This document shows, piece after piece, positions 24,801-30,843 of a stretch of 38,075 nt of DNA; position 1 is the stretch's first letter; each line of letters starts with the position of its first letter. The notes under the pieces are model-generated. The model saw nothing but the letters and a program-made list of their open reading frames with translations. It was not told the DNA's origin and did not search any database. The stretch is from Saccoglossus kowalevskii. Taxonomy: Eukaryota > Hemichordata > Enteropneusta > Harrimaniidae. Made by a program: the position numbers and the translations under genes. Where the stretch lies: assembly GCF_000003605.2 (NCBI RefSeq), contig NW_003142304.1, positions 515,188 to 553,262 on the forward strand, written 5' to 3'.

Positions 24801-27800
24801 ATTTGATGCATAATATTATTCCAATTCAGTTCTTATATGTGTTTTATATAATTTGCATATACTATATATATATATTGTGCAATCTCTTCTATAGGGTACT
24901 CACCACTAAATCCAGGCAGTACATTTCCCTTAAAGTCCAATGTGCCCAAAGTCCACTTTTAAAAATCACATTGTATACTCACGTACATGTACATTAACTA
25001 TGAAATAATATGAAAATTCAATATAATAATATACTATAACTATTTTGAAGATTTTTTTTATGATTTTTTTTTTCTGATGCAGTGGATGCCAGATCTTTGT
25101 TGAACCAATAGTTAACTTTTTTACTAAATTTTTTTTTTCTGACTAACTGTTTTTCGATTTATCCAAAGCATTGCAATGGACAGTGTTTTAATAGTAGCTG
25201 TTTCTATTGCTAACTATTAAGTCTATAGATTCAACAGGCTGTTATACATCTATAACACTGATCTACTGGTCTTACAAAAATTATTGCCATTCATATTGGT
25301 TCTAACTTCTTATGACTTCTGTCTTTCAGTAATATGGCTGCCTATGATTCTTGCCTAACTCTATCATTTCTATTTCAACGTAGTTAGGTTTGCATTTATC
25401 CTCAGTAACTCTAACTCCTTTTCTGTCCCCCAACTGACTCTGTGAAGGCTGAAGAAGCCGAACCAGCCAATGGTAAAGGAAAACAGGTTGGTCCCCCTGA
25501 ATTACGTGGTAGTCTCTCACAGTCACGCAGTTCTTTTGAAGCTAGTAGTGGAAGTATAAACAGTACAGTCAGCCAGTATAGTCAGTCAGACAGTTTAGTT
25601 AGTGTATCAGAGAGTGACACCTCACAGGAAGCTATAGAGAGAATGGTACGACCACTGGAGTTTCACCAAGCAACTGAGACGAGTGAACTTAATAGGGAGT
25701 TTAATACATCTATTGCTAGTGAGGAAATCTCCACAACATCTAGTAGGGCAAGCAGACTCAAATTTGCTGGTCAAAGGCTTATGAATGTTAATAGAGGTTT
25801 TTTAAAGAAGTTACAAGACACACACGCAGATGTAAGTCAGTTATAAGTTGTCAGGTACTCAGTATTAAAGTAAGTTCAGCTGCTTAGTTTAAGACAGTGT
25901 GCTAGGTTGGAAGGCAACAAGTGGTATCACCAGACTTGTTACTTTATGGGGACAACAAATTATGTTATTGTACTTTTAGCATTGAATATGTAGGGACAGA
26001 AAAATAACGCATTGTGCAGAGAATTAGTGTACTAACACACCTGGATGTAAAAGACAGGGAGGTTCCAAACAGACAGTAACTATCCCATAAAACACTGTGC
26101 ATGCATGTTTACTATGTGAAGTGATAACAGTTTAGATTTGAACAATTAATTAGTCCATATTTATCTCTGATATTTGTGTACATATATGGTATATTGTTGT
26201 ACTGACTGTTATTTATTTGGTATACTTGTATCACCACCAGTCTTTTGTGAAATAGTAGGTATAATGCGATGCGACTAGGATTTGTGAAACAGCCAATGCC
26301 ACAGAAACAAATGCTACCATTTTGTAATAAAGACCAATGAATGCTATGGACTAGATTATTTCACTGAAAATCATCATAAGGTTGACATGCTATTTATTTT
26401 TACTGATTGTTCATAATTACATAAATTGAAGTATCACTGGATTTTATTTTCGCTCAAGTAAATTCCAAGTGAGAATAGTATTTTTTTTTATAACAGCAAG
26501 CAAGCTGGTATTCACAAATACTTATTAATTTATTATATTGAAATGATTTGAGGAATCAAACCGTCTAGCAGTATTCAATTTATTTGTTATTGTAATACCT
26601 CTGGTATATCTGATGCATTAAGTTATTTCGCTTTTTCTTCTGGGTTTTTATTAGTTTGACCTTGATATCACATATAGTCACCACATTTTCTGTGCTATGG
26701 ATGTGGACCCTAACATCAGCGAGTATGCACAGTGTTTAACTTGGTTTACCGGTATTGACTGTTTATTTATACCTCTTTTCATCACCAATTCTGACTTGTC
26801 AAGCGCTATGAGCTGAGCTGAACTTGTACAGTTCTTATCAAAATCACATTCTGGGAGGTGTCCTTTCTGATCTTATAAAGTGATTAAAAAATATTTGGTC
26901 ATTTCATTAATAATTTGGTTGATATACAATAATGTAATCTCAGATGGCTTGATTTTACAAAATTTTAAATTAGGTTGAGGAAACCCCTTAATATTTTAAG
27001 TGACGATGGTATGTTTTAGTCAGAGATGAAGTATACACATTGATAAAATGTTTGAGATAAGTATCAGAATACACATAGAGATGTTATTGCTAACAGGTGT
27101 AATATTCATAAATTATTTAATATGACATATGCTCTAGATACATGTAGTGTGCTATTTAGGTCATCACATGCGGACCACTTTCTACCAAGGTTGTCCCATC
27201 ATAAGTAAATAAATATAATATATTTTAAAGTTTGCATCAGTTATTGCTTTTTGGGGGCTTTTGGTCAATTTTTAGTCCCCGTTTGGACGCAGTCTGCAGT
27301 CGAACACAGTCCGGAAACGGGGACTTATGTTTTGACCTCCGTGCGTCTGTGCGTGCGTCCGGACCTGTATCTTAGAAATGTCTGGACCAATCACAATCAA
27401 ACATTATACATATGCACATCAATTTGTTTCACGATCTGATTCAAGATGGCCGAATGGCGGCCATTTTTGTTCTAAAAATCATCAAAATCAAGCATTTCTC
27501 GGCTGTTTACAGATGGATTTTGTTCAAACTTGGTATATTTGTAGGACATTATAGGACCTTGATGCACATCATTTTGTTTTTCAGATAAGATTCAAAATGG
27601 TCAACTGGCGGCCATTTTGTTTTAATTAATGTGGTTCTAGTGCCATATCTCTGATTTGCTGTGACTGATTATGTTCAAATTTATACATCATGTCATAGAT
27701 AAACAGATATATTGGTTTGATGATCCTATTAAAAATGGCCGAATGGTGGTCATTTTTGTGATAAAAACTCTACAAATATCAAGCATTTCTGGCATTTATG

Positions 27801-30767
27801 GATGGATTTTGGTCAAACTTGGTACATATATTAGACATTACGGGTTCCTGATGCACGTTTTTTTCATTTTTTAGATCAGATTCAGAATGGCTGACTAGTG
27901 GCCATTTTGTTTTAATGAATGGGATTCTAGAGTCATATCTCTGACATGCTTTGACTGACTATGTTCAAATTTTATATATTCATTATACATGTATTCAAAA
28001 TGGCGGATTTTGTTTTAATTAATGCTGTTCAAGAGCAATTACAATATCTCTCAATACTCGTTTGACGATCAGATACAAATGTCAATCATTTAAATGTTAA
28101 ACACTCATCATAATCATATTCCTGACATGTCCCAGCTAGATGTATATTACTATATACAAAACTATATATCTTAAATTCAATAACTAACAGGGACTGTGCC
28201 ATGCATGGCTAGTTAAAAGTACTTCTACTGATTTTTTGTTTTTGTAGTTACAACAAGGTATTATTTTTTTGCAATAAGATCACAATAGTTATACACCATC
28301 ACAGGGATGCCATGAGTGACAGTGGTGTGACCATACTGGCCTTGAAAGCACACTGATAATACACCATCACAGAAATACCATGTCAGTTGTGTGTCCATAC
28401 TGAATTCCATAGTCTCTAATGAAACTTTCTGAATTAAAAAACAATATATTCCACAAACATCAAATTCGTTGAGAATTGCACAGTGATCTTGAGCATAAAA
28501 CTTGGTGAGAAGTGGTCTATAGTGTTAAAAAAAATAATTTTAGTCTAGTATTGATAGTGAGGTTTAAAGATATAAGTAAGTATATTTAGTGATAATAAAA
28601 AAAAGATTGTTGTCAGAATTAAAGTGACTGTGGGTAGACCTTTTGTAGTGACTGTTGATAAATTTGGTATGTCCAGCGTTTTGGTGTTCATTGTAAAAAC
28701 AGTAGAAGAACCAGAATTCATAAGTGCATGTCATTAGATATATCAAATGAACCATTAATGTTGCGTGTATAGTACCTTTCTCTGCCCCATCATATGGTAG
28801 GACTGTGCATAGTTGTTTGTGGATTCGTCCATCGTCCATATGGTAGTAAATCCTGGTGTAAATTATTCATTGTATAACACCAATCTGTAAGCTGATGAAC
28901 ACTAACTGCATTTTGTACACTGTCGTGTCAGTTTTAACTGAGATTGATATTCACAAATGCATCCATTTGATAAAATAACCTAAGGTTTCCATCTTTATTA
29001 CCACATTCCTAGAACACCCTTCACGTATTTCCCATCAATCACTGTGTTTACCCCTTTGCACAGTATTGTATGATATAGCTTATTCTACTATAAACTTCTT
29101 CTAACTTTGTATTTTCTCTTGCACGTTTCTGCTAACTCTTTTTCTGTCTAACATCTTACCTGCTTTTCAACTGCTGAGTGAGTTTTATTTAATTTATATT
29201 GATTTATTTTTGTGTTTCGCGGCGATTTGATACTTTTAAGAATCACATTCAGGAGAAATGTTGAAAATATTCAACTTGCGCTACAGGGTTGGTATATGCT
29301 ATACACTGCTGAAATGTTAACAAGTGGCATATGTGCAGTGCATTTCATGAAAATTGAAATTTCCTATAGACTCTTTAGGCAATCACTCATGTGAGACTAA
29401 TTTTTCACAAAATCTCTCAATTAGATTTTCAATCAAACTTGTACTGTCTCAAAAACCTTACACAGGTGTATATATTCAATGGAAATACATCATGTACAAT
29501 GATGGTTAATTATTTAAGCGAGGCTACTTACAAGATTGTGTCTGATTGGCTACCCAACCCTAACACCTAACAGTTAGACCAATCAGAGAGCAGCTTGTTT
29601 GTTGACTGGACTATTTAGCTTTGTATTTAAGTTTCGGCTCAACTTTATGGCTGCATTATAATAAAATCTCAATAATTTTCCTTCATTTAAAAATTTTTTT
29701 TTTTGATGTTTGTAATATTGAGCCTTCGTGGAATAAAATGAATCTATACTCATTTTAATATGTCAGTGTGTATGGGAAAAATACATGCAAGAATATTTGG
29801 CTCAAAACACATCTCTTTAAACGTTCGTCAGTTTCACTGTGAACATGTGACAGTACAATTTTGACGATCATCAAAACACTTGACTTTTGACCAGTTATAG
29901 TAAAATTGAACCAATTAGCATTGAATATCACTAGATAGTGCTTATGTTGCATCCATATAATACAGTATGATATAGTATTGCTCGCAAAGCATAGTCGTTG
30001 TCACTGGTGATAATCAATAGTTTACGGGCTCTTACGATAGCTAGTCTTATTTCTACCCCAACACTGCTGAGCCTTGTACTAAACTCGTTGATGCGCTTTT
30101 GTAAAAATTCTCTTGAATGTGATTTGAAATTAGTTAAAATTAAAAGAAGAAAAGTAAACTATGAAGGAACATCAAATTGTTTTATTTTTTTAATTTCATT
30201 TGAGTCTACCACGGGTACTAACAAATCATCTTTCTTTCAACAACAACAACAAATAGAAGATACGCATTTGAGCATGAAGGTTCAAATCAAGAACACACTA
30301 ATGAAATGTTATCGCTACTACTAATAAGAATTAATATTAACAGCATACTATTAGATGAGATTGCAAGCACAGAATGGTCTAATTAAAAGCTTCCAATCTT
30401 GTGTTACGTTCCTGTCCTGTTACTTGATAAACAGTCTGTGCAGTTTGTTAGTAAGTTCGAATGCATTGTCCCCTGTGAGTAGGAACCCCAAATCCCCAGT
30501 CTTGTGTGTTAATTGTGTCAATTCTTCTTCTCTTTTTCTGTTGTTTATTCTTTGAAACGTTGTCTTACTACACTAGATCAATAAGGATACGTGGCAGAAA
30601 CATTATCTGGCTGGATGTGGCAATGAGATGTATACCGAGTACCTATCACCAGCTTTCAATGGCATGTCTTTTCCTGACGTTTCTGAGTAAGTCTTTCATT
30701 TGTACCTTATTTTTCACTCCCTTGTGCGAAGCACACAATGGGAATCTTTGCAGTTACCCTGTCTGTA

Positions 30768-30843
<76 letters not shown>

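Larger units (their letters stand above)
24704..30576 (+). other. BK intron harbouring the candidate cassette exon
   Basis: This is a 5.9 kb phase 0 intron. It contains the cassette candidate (25448-25831), a decayed third MITE copy (about 26346-26492), the hairpin-headed repeat at 27273-28015, a 60-75-bp duplication near 28296-28400 (CACCATCACAG...CATACTG twice), an inverted CCAAT pair (29550-29591) and a (CAA) run near 30240. No other exon could be supported. Confidence 0.8.

Noticed and set aside
29126-29182. CT-rich tract resembling that before the cassette exon, near a GTGAGT
   Set aside because: No open coding segment lies between a suitable acceptor and the donor.
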